From the NCBI GenBank assembly GCA_013138735.1, contig WTCE01000032.1:1-64000 (forward strand): a stretch of 64,000 nucleotides of DNA. Direction: 5' to 3'. A model generated the notes under the pieces. It saw nothing but the letters and a program-made list of their open reading frames with translations. It had not been told where the DNA came from and ran no database searches. Shown in pieces: positions 8,649-17,496 of the stretch. The translations under genes and the position numbers were made by a program. How positions within the stretch are numbered: position 1 is the first letter of the stretch; each line of letters begins with the position of its first letter. The stretch comes from Crocinitomix sp. (GTDB taxonomy: Bacteria > Bacteroidota > Bacteroidia > Flavobacteriales_D > Crocinitomicaceae).

Positions 8649-9614
8649 TTAACCTAGTGAAACACGTTTGAAACCTGTCACTTCAGCTCCGTCTCCGTTA
8701 GAAGTTACATAATCGGCAACGCTTATTTTTTCATCTTTGATGAATTTTTGATCCAACAGACATTTTTCTTGATCCAATGTAGTATTATCAGATTTGAATC
8801 GATCCATTTTACCAGGTAAAATTTTATCCCAGATTTTCTCTGGCTTACCTTCAGAAGCTAATTGCTCTTTCGCCTCTATTTCAGCAGCAGCTAAAACATC
8901 AGAAGTCAATTGAGCCATAGAAATATACTTAGGTACATTTTTAAGTGTCTTACCTAAACGTCCTAATTCAATATTCTCTTTTTCGATTACTGCAATTCTT
9001 GCTTCCGTTTCAGAAGCAACAAACTCAGCAGTAAATTCTTTATAAGATAATTGAGTTGCTCCCATTGAAGCTACCTGCATAGAAACATCTTTTCCTATCT
9101 CGGTTGCATTCTTAACAGAATCAGACAAACCAACTAAAGCAGCAATCTTATTGTCGTGTACATAAGTACCAACATAAGATGCTTCAAGTTTTTCGAAAGC
9201 TTTAATTTCTAATTTCTCTCCAATAACGCCTGTTTGTTCAACTAATTTTTCTGCAACAGTGATACCACCAAAATCAGCAGCTAAGAAATCCTCTTTAGAA
9301 TTATGATTCATTGCAATCGCTGCAAATTCATCAGCCAACTTTAAGAATCCTTCGTTTTTACCTACGAAATCAGTCTCGCAACCTAAAACAATAGCAACAC
9401 CTTCAGTGTTATCATCATTTATTTTAGTTACTGCAGCACCTTCGCTTGAATCACGATCTGCTCTTTTTTCAGCAACACGTTGTCCTTTTTTTCTTAGAAC
9501 GTTGATTGCATCTTGCATTTCTCCTTCTGCTTCAACCAATGCGTTCTTGCAGTCCATCATTCCTGCACCAGTTTTTTGTCTTAGCTCATTTACGAGTGAA
9601 GCTGTAATTTTCAT
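8649..9614 (-). CDS. tsf: Translation elongation factor Ts
   Basis: The nucleotide exchange factor for EF-Tu, 321 aa. The N-terminal UBA-like helix and EF-Tu binding signature TGAGMMDCKNALVEAEGE (about 15-32) is clear, as is the core segment ETDFVGKNEGF with the TDFV motif. The C-terminus has LLDQKFIKDEKISVADYV. It is longer than the 283 aa of E. coli, with duplicated core subdomains. It follows rpsB by 42 nt, the near-universal rpsB-tsf pairing. Confidence 0.97.
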   Translation of the reverse strand: MKITASLVNELRQKTGAGMMDCKNALVEAEGEMQDAINVLRKKGQRVAEKRADRDSSEGAAVTKINDDNTEGVAIVLGCETDFVGKNEGFLKLADEFAAIAMNHNSKEDFLAADFGGITVAEKLVEQTGVIGEKLEIKAFEKLEASYVGTYVHDNKIAALVGLSDSVKNATEIGKDVSMQVASMGATQLSYKEFTAEFVASETEARIAVIEKENIELGRLGKTLKNVPKYISMAQLTSDVLAAAEIEAKEQLASEGKPEKIWDKILPGKMDRFKSDNTTLDQEKCLLDQKFIKDEKISVADYVTSNGDGAEVTGFKRVSLG

Positions 9615-9656
9615 TTTATATACTTTTTTACCCGATTGAAATCGGAGTTTTTAATC

Positions 9657-10538
9657 TTATTTTTTTTCTTCAGTAGGTGCAGATGCAGCTTCAGTCTCTG
9701 CCGCTTCAGCCTTTGCAGATGCAGCTTCAGCCTTTGCAGCCTCAACCTTTGCAGCTTTCGCAGCTTTTGCATCACTTTCAGCTTTTGCATCAGATGCTTC
9801 CTTTGCAGCTGCAGCAGCTTCTTTACTTGCTTTTGCTTTATCTCTAGAAATTTTTCTTTCTTCTAAACCTTCCATAATTGCAGCAGAAACTTTCGATAAA
9901 ATAGTATCGATAGATTTAGTTGCATCATCATTTGAAGGGATGATAAAATCAATATCACGCGGATCTGAATTTGTATCAACCATTGCAAAAGTTGGGATGT
10001 TCAACTTGTTTGCTTCTTTTACTGCAATGTGTTCTTTTAACACATCAATTACAAATACAGCAGCAGGTACTCTTGTCATATCAGAGATAGTGCCGTAATT
10101 TTTATCCAATTTAGCTCTTGTACGAGACAATTGTAAACGCTCTCTTTTTGAAAGTGTTTTCATTGTTCCATCCTCACCCATTTTGTCAATTAATGACATT
10201 TTACGGATTGCTTTTCTGATTGTTCCGAAGTTAGTTAACATTCCTCCAGACCATCTTTCAACCACGTAAGGCATCTTAGTAGGTTTGATATGCATTTCTA
10301 GAATATCCTTAGCTTGTTTTTTTGTTGCTACAAAAAGAATTTTCTTTCCTGATTTCGCGATTTGTTTTAACGCTGCACAAGCTTGATCCAAGTGTGCAAT
10401 CGTTTTGTTTAAATCTATAATGTGGATACCTTTTTTCTCAGTAAAGATATATGGAGCCATGTATGGATTCCATTTTCTTTTTAAGTGTCCGAAATGAACA
10501 CCAGCTTCTAACAATTCTTCAAATGTTGCTCTAGCCAT
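9657..10538 (-). CDS. rpsB: 30S ribosomal protein S2
   Basis: A small-subunit protein that binds late near S1. Family motifs are present throughout: MARATFEELLEAGVHFGHLK at the start, RKWNPYMAPYIF, LFVATKKQAKDI, PYVVERWSGGMLTNFGT and FAMVDTNSDPRDIDFIIPSN. The body ends near residue 225, followed by a 65-residue tail of Ala, Lys and Glu repeats (AKAEAASAKAEAAE-like) encoded by reiterated codons. This charged tail is longer than in the E. coli protein and is likely a lineage-specific disordered extension. A 212-nt gap separates it from rpsI. Confidence 0.97.
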   Translation of the reverse strand: MARATFEELLEAGVHFGHLKRKWNPYMAPYIFTEKKGIHIIDLNKTIAHLDQACAALKQIAKSGKKILFVATKKQAKDILEMHIKPTKMPYVVERWSGGMLTNFGTIRKAIRKMSLIDKMGEDGTMKTLSKRERLQLSRTRAKLDKNYGTISDMTRVPAAVFVIDVLKEHIAVKEANKLNIPTFAMVDTNSDPRDIDFIIPSNDDATKSIDTILSKVSAAIMEGLEERKISRDKAKASKEAAAAAKEASDAKAESDAKAAKAAKVEAAKAEAASAKAEAAETEAASAPTEEKK

Positions 10539-10750
10539 TTTTTTTGCTTTTTAAAATTTTGTTTACTTTCTTTTAACTTTTTTATTCTATTCCATAACAC
10601 CTCGCTTAGCTTGGCGCATATGAAAACTTCATTACAAAGCAATTATCGAGTAGTCAGTCTATGACTGAATCTAAATAATTTAGATACTAAATCGCGACCA
10701 TCTCTTGGAAGGCCGTCTTTGGTAGTTCCCCAATAAATTGGAGAAACAGA
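10539..10750 (-). promoter_or_regulatory. Possible structured leader upstream of rpsB
   Basis: This 212-nt gap is long for a ribosomal protein cluster and contains no ORF. On the minus strand it holds several local hairpins, for example TCTAAATTATTTAGA and AGTCATAGACT, and a GC-richer segment GCGCCAAGCTAAGCGAGGTG close to the rpsB start. It could carry a promoter and an autoregulatory S2 leader. No named Rfam leader was identified by eye. Confidence 0.4.
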
Positions 10751-11137
10751 TTAACGTTTCGAGAATTGGAATTTCTTTCTCGCTTTTTTCTGTCCTGGTT
10801 TTTTACGTTCAACCATTCTAGAATCTCTAGTCATTAATCCTTCTGCTTTCAATAAAGGCTTGTTATCCTCTGAAATTTCAACCAATGCACGTGAGATCCC
10901 TAATCGAAGCGCTTCCGCTTGACCATTTACTCCACCACCATCAATGTTTGCTACTACGTCGTATTTATCGACAGTATCAGTCAAAGCAAATGGTTGCTTG
11001 ATTTTCTCCAGTAAAACAGGAGTTTTGAAATAGTCCCCTACGTCTCTCTTGTTAATGGTAACTTTACCCGTACCCTCAGAAATATATACTCTGGCTACAG
11101 CTGTTTTTCTTCTACCCAATGTGTTAACTACACTCAT
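10751..11137 (-). CDS. rpsI: 30S ribosomal protein S9
   Basis: A small-subunit protein whose C-terminal tail reaches the P-site tRNA. At 128 aa it is the usual size. It starts with NTLGRRKTAVARVYISEGTG, has the GGGVNGQAEALRLGISRAL block and ends in the basic tail KPGQKKARKKFQFSKR, with the invariant terminal KR. It follows rplM by 4 nt, the conserved rplM-rpsI operon. Confidence 0.98.
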   Translation of the reverse strand: MSVVNTLGRRKTAVARVYISEGTGKVTINKRDVGDYFKTPVLLEKIKQPFALTDTVDKYDVVANIDGGGVNGQAEALRLGISRALVEISEDNKPLLKAEGLMTRDSRMVERKKPGQKKARKKFQFSKR

Positions 11138-11141
11138 ATTC

Positions 11142-11597
11142 TTATTTAATTGAATCTAATTTAATCGCTTCAGGTTTCTGTGCGTCGTGATTATGTTCAC
11201 TTCCGACAACAACCTTCAAGTTTCTGTACAAAGCACTCCCTAATTTATTTTTAGGTAACATTCCCTTCACGGCCTTTTCGATCAATCTTTCTGGATGTGA
11301 CTCCATGATCTGTCTTGCTGTTAAAATTCTTTGTCCACCTGGATAACCTGTGTGACGAATATATTTTTTCGTCTCCATTTTGTTTCCAGTCATGGTGATT
11401 TTTTCTGCGTTGATAACAATTACGTTATCACCACAGTCAGCGTGAGGTGTGAAATTAGGCTTATGTTTCCCTCTAATAAGGAATGCTACTTTACTCGCTA
11501 ATCTCCCTAGCGTTGCTCCTTCAGCGTCAACTAATAACCACTTTTTGTTAGCAGTTTCTTTGTTGCCTGAAATCGTTCTGTAGCTTAATGTATCCAC
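11142..11597 (-). CDS. rplM: 50S ribosomal protein L13
   Basis: An early-assembling large-subunit protein of 151 aa. Typical blocks are WLLVDAEGATLGRLAS, IRGKHKPNFTPHADCGDNVI, YIRHTGYPGG and VKGMLPKNKLG. It is the first gene of the cluster and is preceded by a consensus promoter at 11645-11675. No leader structure was recognised in its short 5' region. Confidence 0.98.
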   Translation of the reverse strand: MDTLSYRTISGNKETANKKWLLVDAEGATLGRLASKVAFLIRGKHKPNFTPHADCGDNVIVINAEKITMTGNKMETKKYIRHTGYPGGQRILTARQIMESHPERLIEKAVKGMLPKNKLGSALYRNLKVVVGSEHNHDAQKPEAIKLDSIK

Positions 11598-11644
11598 AAT
11601 AATCTAATTTTTAATTTATAAACAATTCTCCCAAAATCGGGCTG

Positions 11645-11675
11645 CAAATGTACAAGGTTTAATTTTATTAACAAA
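11645..11675 (-). promoter_or_regulatory. Consensus Bacteroidetes promoter of the rplM operon
   Basis: On the minus strand TTTG at 11675-11672 and TACATTTG at 11652-11645 are separated by exactly 19 nt, the published -33/-7 layout for Bacteroidetes sigma-A promoters. Transcription should start shortly below 11640, giving a leader of roughly 40 nt before rplM. Confidence 0.85.
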
Positions 11676-11735
11676 GAATCTGTTGAAAAATATTAATTTA
11701 TAACGATAAACAGCACTTATTACAAATGACTTTCC

Positions 11736-11743
11736 TATTTTTG
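11736..11743 (+). promoter_or_regulatory. -7 box upstream of the amidophosphoribosyltransferase gene
   Basis: TATTTTTG matches TAnnTTTG and lies 28 nt before the ATG at 11772. No clear -33 box is visible. It diverges from the rplM promoter. Confidence 0.55.
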
Positions 11744-11771
11744 CATTCTAAATAATTCAGTTTTTCGCTTC

Positions 11772-13673
11772 ATGAGTGACGCTATCAAACACGAGTGTGG
11801 AATTGCCTTACTAAGGTTAAAAAAACCACTAGAATTCTACCTTAAAAAATACGGTACGGCTTTTTACGGATTAAACAAAATGTATCTCCTGATGGAGAAG
11901 CAGCATAATCGGGGTCAAGACGGCGCTGGTTTAGCTAACATTAAGTTTGACGTTGAACCTGGACAACGTTATATTAGTAGAGTTCGATCAATCGATCAAA
12001 AACCGATTCAGGACATTTTCAAGAAAGTAAACGCACGTTTTACTGAGATTGAAGAACAGGATCCGGCACTATTAAAAGACATTGACTATTTAAAAGCGAA
12101 CGCCGGTTTTACGGGCGAACTCTTTTTAGGTCATTTAAGGTACGGTACTTTTGGTCGAAACTCCATTGAGAGTTGTCATCCGTTTTTACGACAAAACAAT
12201 TGGCAAACACGGAGTTTAATTGTTGCAGGTAATTTTAACCTCACCAATAATGACGAGTTGTTCAATAACCTTTTAAAACTAGGACAGCACCCTAAAGCAA
12301 TGGCTGATACGGTGACAGTTTTGGAAAAAATTGGTCATTTTTTAGATGAAGAAAACACAACCCTATACAATTCATATAAGCCGCAAGGTTATTCAAATAG
12401 AGATGTCTATAATCTCATTGGAAAAGAATTAGATATCGCAAATATCCTTCAAAGATCATCCGAATCATGGGATGGTGGATATGCTATGTGCGGATTAATG
12501 GGCCATGGTGATGCTTTTGTCTTAAGAGATCCTTCAGGAATTCGACCGGCCTTTTGGTACGAGGATGATGAAGTTTGTGTTGTTACATCTGAAAGAGCTG
12601 TTATTCAAACAGCGTTTAATGTTGATATTGATTCAGTAAAAGAATTAACTCCTGGACATGCATTAATCATCAAAAAGAATGGACATATTGCTGAACACAT
12701 GATTAACCAGCCAAGGGAATTGAAACAATGTTCATTTGAACGGATTTATTTTTCACGACCTGGAGACAAGGATATTTACCGTGAGCGAAAAGATTTAGGG
12801 AAATTAATTGTCCCACAACTTGTTGAAGCGATTGATGGTGAGGTTGATGATTCTGTATTTTCCTTTATTCCTAATACTGCCGAAACTTCATTCTTTGGCT
12901 TAGTAAAAGGATTAGAAAAATACCAAAACAAGATAAAGTATAATTTGATCCGAGAAAAAGGGAATGATATCACGGATGATGAGCTTAAGAAAATTTTAGC
13001 AAAACGAACGCGCGTTGAAAAAATAGCGATTAAAGATACGAAACTAAGAACCTTTATCTCTCAAGATGACGGCAGAGACGATCTAGTGGCACACGTTTAT
13101 GACATTACTTACGGAACTGTTCGTGAGCACAAAGATAACCTTGTGGTAGTTGATGATTCTATCGTGCGTGGAACGACCTTAAAAAAGAGTATTCTACGAA
13201 TTTTGGATCGATTAAATCCAAAGCGAATTGTAGTTGTCTCAAGTGCTCCGCAAATACGCTATCCGGATTGTTATGGTATTGACATGGCAAAAATGGGTGA
13301 TTTCATTGCTTTTGTTGCTGCCATTGCTTTATTAAAAGAAACTGGGCAAGAGCACATCATAACGGAAACGTATGAGAAGTGCAAGGCGCAAGAAGAACTT
13401 AAAAAAGAACAAATTGAGAATTATGTAAAGGATATTTATAGACCCTTTACCGCTCAAACAATTTCGGATAAGGTGGCTGAATTATTAACACCTCCAGGTA
13501 TTAAGGCCGAAGTGAAAATAATATATCAATCAATTGAAAATTTACATATTGCTTGCCCTAACCATACAGGTGATTGGTACTTTACAGGCGATTACCCAAC
13601 CCCCGGAGGGAATAAAGTTGTAAATAAATCTTTCATTAATTATATTGAAGGAAGTAGCGAGCGTGCTTACTAA
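11772..13673 (+). CDS. purF: Amidophosphoribosyltransferase (long Bacteroidetes form)
   Basis: The expected reaction is the first step of purine synthesis: glutamine-derived ammonia is added to PRPP to give phosphoribosylamine. The N-terminal Ntn-type glutaminase domain starts around Cys9 (HECGIALLRL), followed by KQHNRGQDGAGLA and the GHLRYGTFG segment. The PRTase domain has the PRPP loop LVVVDDSIVRGTT at about 456-468 and SSAPQIRYPDCYGIDM. At 633 aa it is longer than the classical 470-500 aa enzyme, a form I recall as common in Bacteroidetes. The nucleophilic Cys is preceded by eight residues, so a propeptide must be removed or the Cys works internally. A second purF elsewhere cannot be excluded. 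Confidence 0.85.
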   Translation: MSDAIKHECGIALLRLKKPLEFYLKKYGTAFYGLNKMYLLMEKQHNRGQDGAGLANIKFDVEPGQRYISRVRSIDQKPIQDIFKKVNARFTEIEEQDPALLKDIDYLKANAGFTGELFLGHLRYGTFGRNSIESCHPFLRQNNWQTRSLIVAGNFNLTNNDELFNNLLKLGQHPKAMADTVTVLEKIGHFLDEENTTLYNSYKPQGYSNRDVYNLIGKELDIANILQRSSESWDGGYAMCGLMGHGDAFVLRDPSGIRPAFWYEDDEVCVVTSERAVIQTAFNVDIDSVKELTPGHALIIKKNGHIAEHMINQPRELKQCSFERIYFSRPGDKDIYRERKDLGKLIVPQLVEAIDGEVDDSVFSFIPNTAETSFFGLVKGLEKYQNKIKYNLIREKGNDITDDELKKILAKRTRVEKIAIKDTKLRTFISQDDGRDDLVAHVYDITYGTVREHKDNLVVVDDSIVRGTTLKKSILRILDRLNPKRIVVVSSAPQIRYPDCYGIDMAKMGDFIAFVAAIALLKETGQEHIITETYEKCKAQEELKKEQIENYVKDIYRPFTAQTISDKVAELLTPPGIKAEVKIIYQSIENLHIACPNHTGDWYFTGDYPTPGGNKVVNKSFINYIEGSSERAY

Positions 13674-13696
13674 ATAGAATTATTTATTAAAAAATT

Positions 13697-13727
13697 GAGC
13701 CCGTTAATGCTATGCATTAACGGGCTC
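13697..13727 (+). terminator. Terminator of the purF-like gene
   Basis: GAGCCCGTTAATGC pairs perfectly with GCATTAACGGGCTC over a 3-nt loop and is followed by GTTTGTT. It starts 24 nt after the stop codon. Confidence 0.8.
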
Positions 13728-13786
13728 GTTTGTTACGTCCTGCTCCCACATAGGACGCAACAGTATTTATAAAGTATCGTATTTTA

Positions 13787-13915
13787 TTAAGAGGTTAATC
13801 TTAACGCTAAACTATCGATTGTTTTAGGATGAAGACGAATTTTCTCGCCGAACTGCGTAGTTTTATCGTTTAACGACAGGTAGTATTCTTTATTCGGTTT
13901 TAAGTCTTGAAATTT
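13787..13915 (-). pseudogene. Decayed coding fragment without a usable start
   Basis: On the minus strand an open frame of 42 codons reads KFQDLKPNKEYYLSLNDKTT and continues QFGEKIRLHPKTIDSLALRL before TS and a TAA stop. It looks protein-like. An in-frame TGA lies immediately upstream, after ATG CTT TTT TAT TGG, so either the gene is broken by a nonsense codon or this is a C-terminal remnant. It lies directly after the membrane protein gene ending at 13977. No family was recognised. Confidence 0.45.
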
Positions 13916-13976
13916 TCACCAATAAAAAAGCATTTTAAGGCTAGTAAACTGCAGTTAATTTAAATGAGCTCAATTT

Positions 13977-14600
13977 CTAATCTATCAATGACTGTTTAGA
14001 ATTAAATCGTTTTACAGTTAAATCGAATCCAATTTTAAGCCCGATAAAAATGAAAATAATTGCGGCATTATGAATGGAGAATTTCATCCAAAGTAAACCG
14101 ACAATTGCAATTAAAATTAGAATGATGAGACTATTTACGCCCTCCCACAAAACATAGCGTTTATAGTTCAATTTTAAATATTGTCGGCGTGCATAAAATG
14201 TGAACTGATCTTTTAAATGATAGACAAAAAGAACGAGTGGAAATAAAATCCATAATTCAGAAATTGTGAAGTCGTAAAAACCTTCAAGAACAGCTTTTTG
14301 AGTCATTTCTTGTGTTTCCATCACCAAATAATTAAACGCAATAATTTCTGCTAATAAAAATGTAAGAAATGCAAAAATAGCGCTCAATAAGAAGCGATTT
14401 TTTAGAGGCTTAGGCCCTTTAACATTCACCCAATGCGCCCTTCTAAAAAATAGAATTTGTGAGCATAAATGATCAATCAAATAATAAACGCCAATGATTA
14501 AAATGTCCCAATCAAAAAAGAAATACCCCGCCAAGGGAAAAACAATTTCAATTGCATATTGCTGAATAAACGGATTCCTCAATTTCTGAGTCCAACTCAT
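13977..14600 (-). CDS. Integral membrane protein, unknown function
   Basis: A 207-aa protein with about five hydrophobic helices (around 17-35, 67-90, 115-135, 160-178 and 180-197) and basic loops such as RRAHWVNVKGPKPLKNR, but no signal peptide. No family was recognised. It overlaps the stop codon of the TPR lipoprotein gene at 14600 (TAATG), so the two are translationally coupled and form an operon. The last residues (KRFNSKQSLID) are hydrophilic. Confidence 0.75.
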   Translation of the reverse strand: MSWTQKLRNPFIQQYAIEIVFPLAGYFFFDWDILIIGVYYLIDHLCSQILFFRRAHWVNVKGPKPLKNRFLLSAIFAFLTFLLAEIIAFNYLVMETQEMTQKAVLEGFYDFTISELWILFPLVLFVYHLKDQFTFYARRQYLKLNYKRYVLWEGVNSLIILILIAIVGLLWMKFSIHNAAIIFIFIGLKIGFDLTVKRFNSKQSLID

Positions 14601-15643
14601 TACTGCAGTCTGTTCAGATTATCTTTTGCCAATTGAAAATTAGGATTTGCTTCAATAGCTCTTTGATAGGACTTTTTTGCATTATCCATATCGCCTTTAG
14701 TTTCATATGCTAAACCCAAATTGTTATATGCCTGAAAATAGTCGGGATCGCATTCTGTAGCCTTCGTAAAATAAAAGATAGAACTATCCAATTCCTTCGT
14801 CATTAATAAATGAATATAACCTTGATTATAATAGGGATCAGCCCAAACTGAATCTAAATCATTCAATGTACGGTAAGCCAATAAAGCTTCGTCAACATTA
14901 CCTCTTGTTTGGTGATACATTCCAATATTGTACCAAGCTTCTTGGCTTTCGGGAAAGATATCAAGGGCCGAATTATAATACTCAAGTGACAATTCAGATC
15001 CTGCTTGGTCGTACATTACACCCATTTCTATAAAAGCCGAATAATATTCTGGATCTTGCTCCACGCAAGTTTGAAAAGATGAAACTGCAATATCCCAACT
15101 TTCTTGACGGGCGGTTTCATAATAATCTGATCTGTAAACAATGCCGCGCATAAAGTATGCCTCAGCCAAGTAAGGATCAACTGCTATTGCAGAGCTGAGA
15201 TAAATATCGGCCATTGCTGAGTTATTGAGCAAAGCATATAATTTACTCATGCCAATTAAGGCCCCAGTATTGGTACTATCGCGCATTAAGATATATTCAT
15301 AATGAAACTTACTGGTATCCAAATGTGTCATTGACAACTGGAGATTCCCATATAACAAACGCGCATCTGCATTGGTTGAATCGACCTGAATTGCCAATTC
15401 TAAATCTGCTTTAGATTTGGCTATGTCACCCTTTGCTAAAACATATACGGCGCGTTTAAATAACCAGTCAGAATCTCCAGGATTAGCAATTATTTGATCG
15501 TTAAAAAACTTTAACGAATCAAATGCAACCGCGGTTGTATCATCCTTTTCGTTGAGGGCATTCGTTAAATCTTTAGGTTGATCTGAGTCACCACCGCAGG
15601 CAGCTAAAACTAAAAGACAAAAAGTAATATATAGATATTTCAC
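14600..15643 (-). CDS. TPR-repeat lipoprotein
   Basis: A 347-aa predicted lipoprotein with lipobox LAAC at about 13-16, followed by an Asp-rich linker. From residue 50 to the end it consists of about eight TPR units (EAYFMRGIVYRSDYYETA, EAWYNIGMYHQTRGNVDEAL, QAYNNLGLAYETKGDMDNA). Such scaffolds mediate protein-protein contacts at the membrane; the partner is not known. It is the first gene of a two-gene operon with the membrane protein downstream, and diverges from sdaA at 15840. Confidence 0.85.
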   Translation of the reverse strand: MKYLYITFCLLVLAACGGDSDQPKDLTNALNEKDDTTAVAFDSLKFFNDQIIANPGDSDWLFKRAVYVLAKGDIAKSKADLELAIQVDSTNADARLLYGNLQLSMTHLDTSKFHYEYILMRDSTNTGALIGMSKLYALLNNSAMADIYLSSAIAVDPYLAEAYFMRGIVYRSDYYETARQESWDIAVSSFQTCVEQDPEYYSAFIEMGVMYDQAGSELSLEYYNSALDIFPESQEAWYNIGMYHQTRGNVDEALLAYRTLNDLDSVWADPYYNQGYIHLLMTKELDSSIFYFTKATECDPDYFQAYNNLGLAYETKGDMDNAKKSYQRAIEANPNFQLAKDNLNRLQ

Positions 15644-15839
15644 AGTTCGATTTTTTGTAAAAATAGCACTTTAAGTGAATTTTGTCTCGGCTATTTATTA
15701 AATGGTAGTTAAAATCTAGCCTTGTGGAAAAACCACTCTTGATTTTAGGCGTTTTAGGATTACTAGATGATATAAAAATTAAACCGTCATGATTCCTTAA
15801 ATTTAAACTAAATTTACCCACTTATTTCTACGTCGAATT

Positions 15840-17264
15840 ATGGATTACATCAGTGTTTTTGACATGCTCAAAATTGGAGTTGGACCTTCCAGTTCACACA
15901 CCCTTGGGCCGTGGCGTGCAGCCGAATTATGGTTAGCAACGCTTGAAGAAAATAACTGGCTGGAAATTACAGATACCATTCGTATTGATTTGTATGGTTC
16001 ACTTTCAATGACGGGCAAGGGACATGCTACTGACATGGCCTTGGTTTTGGGACTTTCGGGCAAAGATCCGGAACGCATGCCTATTGCAGAAATAGAAACT
16101 ACGATTGAAAAGGTAAGAGATGAAGGTCGTTTATTACTTGGAAGTAAAAAACGAATTGCATTTGAAATTTTAGATGACATTCATTTTAATAACGAATTTC
16201 TGCCTTTTCATTCAAACGGAATGAAATTCACAGCATATCGCACGGGAGAAATTCTTTCTCAAGAAATTTTCTATTCAATTGGCGGAGGATTTGTGGTGCA
16301 AGAGAAGAATGATCAACATGCCGTGGAAATTGTCAACGCAGGAACTTACCCCTACCCGATTGAAAAAGCGGTTCAATTGGGCGAGTATTGCGCCAAAACT
16401 GGTCTTGAAATTTCGGACATTGTATTAGAAAATGAGAAAACACTGCGCAGCGGTGAAGAAATCGATTTTGAATTGCACCGCATTTGGGACACCATGTTGG
16501 AATGCATGTATTTGGGTTGCCACACAGAAGGACGCTTGCCAGGTGGATTAAATGTGAAACGAAGAGCTTTTGATTTACACCACACCTTAAATGGAGAATC
16601 CCAATATTCCAATCCACAAGAGTGGATTGCTGAGATCCGAAGCACTGAGGTTAAATTCAGACAAATTTTAAAATGGGTAAGTTGCTTTGCGTTAGCGGTG
16701 AATGAAGTAAACGCGTCATTTGGAAGAGTTGTTACGGCACCAACCAATGGAAGCGCCGGGGTAATTCCATCCGTTTTAATGTATTATTTAGTGATTGAAA
16801 ATCACGACGCAGGTTTTGCCGAGATTAAGAAGTTTTTATTAGTTGCTGGAGAAATAGGAAGTATTTTCAAAAAAGGCGCAACCATTTCAGCCGCAATGGG
16901 CGGATGCCAGGCCGAGATTGGAGTTTCATCTGCAATGGCTGCTGCGGCTTTGACAGAGTTGCTAGGCGGAAGTCCTGAACAGGTAATGATAGCTGCTGAA
17001 ATAGCCATGGAGCATCATCTAGGTTTGACATGTGATCCAATTGGCGGTTTGGTACAAATACCATGTATCGAAAGGAATGCAATGGGTGCCATAAAAGCAA
17101 TAAATGCCGCAGAATTAGCTTTAGATACAGATCCGAAAGAAGTAAAAGTACCTTTGGATGAAGTGGTCAACACTATGCGCGAAACGGCGAAAGATATGCA
17201 TACTAATTATAAAGAAACCTCTCAAGGTGGATTAGCCATTCGTGTGGCATTGGCAGATTGTTAA
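15840..17264 (+). CDS. sdaA: L-serine ammonia-lyase, iron-sulfur dependent
   Basis: It deaminates L-serine to pyruvate and ammonia with a [4Fe-4S] cluster. The 474-aa single-chain form carries the beta domain first (SVFDMLKIGVGPSSSHTLGP, residues 4-23) and the catalytic alpha domain from about 190. The three cluster cysteines are visible in GGCQAEIGVSSAMAA and in TCDPIGGLVQIPCIERN. The substrate loop APTNGSAGVIPSVL is intact. It is monocistronic; the region after the stop holds dispersed intergenic repeats rather than a clear terminator. Confidence 0.96.
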   Translation: MDYISVFDMLKIGVGPSSSHTLGPWRAAELWLATLEENNWLEITDTIRIDLYGSLSMTGKGHATDMALVLGLSGKDPERMPIAEIETTIEKVRDEGRLLLGSKKRIAFEILDDIHFNNEFLPFHSNGMKFTAYRTGEILSQEIFYSIGGGFVVQEKNDQHAVEIVNAGTYPYPIEKAVQLGEYCAKTGLEISDIVLENEKTLRSGEEIDFELHRIWDTMLECMYLGCHTEGRLPGGLNVKRRAFDLHHTLNGESQYSNPQEWIAEIRSTEVKFRQILKWVSCFALAVNEVNASFGRVVTAPTNGSAGVIPSVLMYYLVIENHDAGFAEIKKFLLVAGEIGSIFKKGATISAAMGGCQAEIGVSSAMAAAALTELLGGSPEQVMIAAEIAMEHHLGLTCDPIGGLVQIPCIERNAMGAIKAINAAELALDTDPKEVKVPLDEVVNTMRETAKDMHTNYKETSQGGLAIRVALADC

Positions 17265-17309
17265 AAAGAGCAAAGATGAGAGAGCAAAGAGTAAAGATTG
17301 TTAGGAAGG

Positions 17310-17400
17310 CGATTTGACGGGGTTTTAATGATTTAATGTGTGAATGATTTAATGCAAGTTGACGGGTTTGCATGATATAATCTTAAATCTAACAGCGCAG
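17310..17400. repeat. Dispersed intergenic repeat, copy 1
   Basis: GATTTGACGGGGTTTT, ATGATTTAATG and the end motif AATCTAACAGCGCAG recur, in the same order, at 29771-29935. The stretch 17265-17496 has no gene. Confidence 0.7.
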
Positions 17401-17496
17401 GAATCTATTGTCTTTTTATACATTGACTTATGGGGTTTGGATCAATTACTTCAGGACCATACTTAGTAAAATTAATACGTGTTTTTGAATTTGATT

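Noticed and set aside
9636-9866. Cys/Ser-rich 76-aa plus-strand frame
   Set aside because: It is the antisense of the Ala-Lys-Glu tail of rpsB; composition is explained by reiterated codons.
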